Part shown: positions 62,223 to 64,000 of the stretch, in pieces | Layout: every line of letters starts with the position of its first letter | Numbering within the stretch: the stretch's first letter is position 1 | NCBI GenBank assembly: GCA_023374025.1 | Contig: SIJG01000013.1 | Span: 1,000,602 to 1,064,601, forward strand | Reading direction: 5' to 3' | Length of the DNA stretch: 64,000 bases | Source of the DNA: Heterodera schachtii | Lineage: Eukaryota > Nematoda > Chromadorea > Rhabditida > Heteroderidae | Program-made: the position numbers and the translations under genes | The notes under the pieces: generated by a model | Told to the model about the DNA's origin: nothing | What the model saw: the letters and a program-made list of their open reading frames with translations, nothing else | Databases searched by the model: none

Positions 62223-62809
62223 TTGATTGAGTCATGTCTAATTCTTCCAAACCCAACTCATCCACGGGAGAGCATTCGTTTCAGCCGTGAAAAATTAAAA
62301 AAAAAAAATTCAAACCTAGAAATTCAAAAAAAAAAAAAAATTTTAGTAAATTTTTTTATAGGAAAATTTCAAGAAAAAAATTTGAAAAATTTTCAGCGCT
62401 TTTTCAAAATTTTACGATGAACTACTAGTTTTTTAAAAAAATTTCCAAAAAATCGCTGAAAAATTTTCAAAATTTTTTTTAAAAAAATTTCTAGATTTAA
62501 ATTTTTTGGGGAGAAAACGACGGGGGGAAATAAGTGCACCCCTCATCCACACAGCACGATGCGGTGTCCTGGAATTTCTTGAATTGCGGAATCCGTGCCG
62601 TGGCATTTATTGTGGTGCATGGATGGATGAGTTGGATCTACCCCATATGGTCGGATAATCATTTTCATTCGATAGCCCTAATGATTTCTATTATCATTAT
62701 CCAGCAACAATTATGAAAAATTGTTTTTTTTTTTTTGAAATTTGCAGGATAATAGAATTGGGTTAATGAATGTTGTTGATATATATATGTAGTAGGTCAG
62801 TGTGTTCGG
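62223..62809. other. Non-coding region past the phosphatase gene
   Basis: AT-rich sequence with A-runs, an inverted segment (about 62330-62500) and a short piece with CATTCGATAGCCCT (62668) related to the palindromic element family. No gene seen. Confidence 0.5.
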
Positions 62810-62819
62810 GGTCCAACTG

Positions 62820-63189
62820 GTGCTAGGTCGTTTCGTAAAATCCGTCACTTTTGCAATTTTTTCGACAAAACATGGTATAACTTTGCTTAAAGTCAACCAA
62901 ATTTTACATTCTTGGTACTATTCGATAGCCAAGCTTTTTCTCTATAAGCCTGCCAAATTTTAAAAAATTTGGTCAACTTTAGAAAAAGTTGTGTAAAAAT
63001 AAGTACTATTTCTGCCATAACTTTGTTTAAATTTGATAATTTAGTTTGAAATTTTGCAGGCTAATAGAGATAAAGCTTGGCTATCGAATAGTACCAAGAA
63101 TGTAAAATTTGGTTAATTTTAAGAGAAGTTATACCATGTTTTGTCGAAAACATTGGAAAAGTGGCGGATTTTACGAAACGTCCCAGCAC
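62820..63189. mobile_element. Palindromic small DNA element with 9-bp target duplication
   Basis: 370 bp. Left end GTGCTAGGTCGTTTCGTAAA and right end TTTACGAAACGTCCCAGCAC are inverted over about 140 bp. It is flanked by GGTCCAACT (62810-62818 and 63190-63198), with one extra G on the left. Long inverted repeats and a 9-bp duplication suggest a Mutator-like (MULE) origin; no transposase is inside. Confidence 0.85.
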
Positions 63190-63198
63190 GGTCCAACT

Positions 63199-63910
63199 CA
63201 CTCACTTCCTTTCGAGGAGGAAAATTTCATAAAATTCAAAAAATATTAAAAATTAACAAATTTTCTAAAAAAATCATAAATTTTCTTTTTTTCTGTTGTT
63301 GTAGAAAGCATATTATTTGTCATTCATTAAATGTGATATTAAAATTTTTTGGCTGTTTTATTGAAACATTTTTATTGTTATTTTTGTTGTATCAATTTCA
63401 TTCATCAAAAATTCACACATTTTGTAATGCTTTGCTATCCAATTGTTTAAATCTATTCTTATGTTGAAAAAAACAGATGAAAACCTTGAAAAATAAATTA
63501 AGGCAGATTTTAGTGAAATTAAATCCCATAGTAAAAATGGAAGAATATTGAGAAATTTAATTGAAAAAAATGTTTAGTCAATTACGAATGGCCAATTCGG
63601 ATATATGGATTTGTTGTGTGGTGTTTCATGCCAAATGAGGATTTTTTATGGCTGAAATGAGGATTTTCAAAATTTTGAGACCGAAGCTCTGGAATATTCC
63701 ATTCAACAAATTTGTTCAAAGCATAAATGGGATGGGATTTCTTACAAATTTTTTTTTTTTTTTGGGCGGTTGTTAAGCTAATTTCGAGTAATTAGCAACT
63801 ATTTTCTAGATTTTTATTTTTACAGTCTAAAACTAGCCATTTTATCAACAATTAATTACTCACAAAGAATTACAAACACATACAATGCAATGGAAATGGT
63901 GATGTGACAT
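63199..63910. other. Non-coding stretch with element fragments
   Basis: AT-rich. Includes 63630-63692, which matches the right end of the hAT-type element at 9128-9867, and 63740-63845, which matches part of the TAGGGCT family (GGGCGGTTGTTAAGCTA). No gene is seen. Confidence 0.5.
63630..63692. mobile_element. Fragment of the CAGAGATGTGAT hAT-type family
   Basis: AAATGAGGATTTTTTATGGC and GAGGATTTTCAAAATTTTGA match 9810-9855, and the end GACCGAAGCTCTGG is a diverged form of GATCACATCTCTG. Only the right end is present. Confidence 0.75.
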
Positions 63911-64000
63911 TTGCGCCGCAGACACTTGCGCCGCGACAGTTGCGCCGCATACACTTGCGCCGCCCAGCCAAAATGACACTTGCGCCGCCGACATTTGCGC
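63911..64000. repeat. GC-rich micro-array TTGCGCCGC, cut by window end
   Basis: ACATTTGCGCCGCAGACACT and related units repeat six times up to the last base. The arrangement is like the termini of the foldback elements at 31110 and 32194, so this may be the left end of another such element lying outside the window. Confidence 0.75.

Overview
The window looks like eukaryotic, most likely nematode, genomic DNA. It is AT-rich, with short GT-AG introns ending in TTTTCAG-type acceptors, many-exon housekeeping genes, and dense small DNA transposons. A plant-parasitic nematode (cyst-nematode type) would fit the clusters of small multi-exon secreted proteins, but that is inference; no rRNA or mitochondrial marker is present to settle it.

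Region 1 (1-30416) is a rapidly duplicating secreted-protein locus. Five intact minus-strand genes (2325-5227, 11386-14288, 19231-19976, 24775-25755, 28812-29791) and one relic (about 17826-17920) belong to one unrecognised family. Each has a signal peptide followed by one to three copies of a roughly 70-90 residue module, one module per exon, with every intron in phase 0. Two tandem segmental duplications carry them: a ~9.06 kb unit headed by a 31-bp satellite array (1-7948 and 7949-17005), and a ~4.05 kb unit (22312-26388 and 26389-30416) that also carries a broken transposase-like gene. The two copies of the three-module gene differ at seven nucleotides in exon 1, all amino-acid changing, while exons 2-3 are identical.

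Region 2 (30416-38500) is a transposon graveyard: foldback elements with GC-rich terminal micro-arrays, a three-deep nest (small element, then foldback element, then a decayed hAT transposon with exact 8-bp target duplication), and several further small elements with 8-bp target duplications.

Region 3 (38513-62222) is ordinary gene space with three large genes: a plus-strand RRM + F-box + leucine-rich-repeat protein (38513-47165), a minus-strand DDX5/DDX17-type DEAD-box RNA helicase with a complete 12-exon model of 581 residues (47919-53496), and a plus-strand membrane-anchored histidine acid phosphatase with a complete 11-exon model of 585 residues (55059-62222). The F-box gene and helicase are tail-to-tail; the helicase and phosphatase are head-to-head. 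Their introns hold inverted-repeat elements and a 79-bp minisatellite whose unit contains the splice acceptor of a phosphatase exon.

Region 4 (62223-64000) is non-coding and holds more small elements; the window ends inside another GC-rich micro-array.
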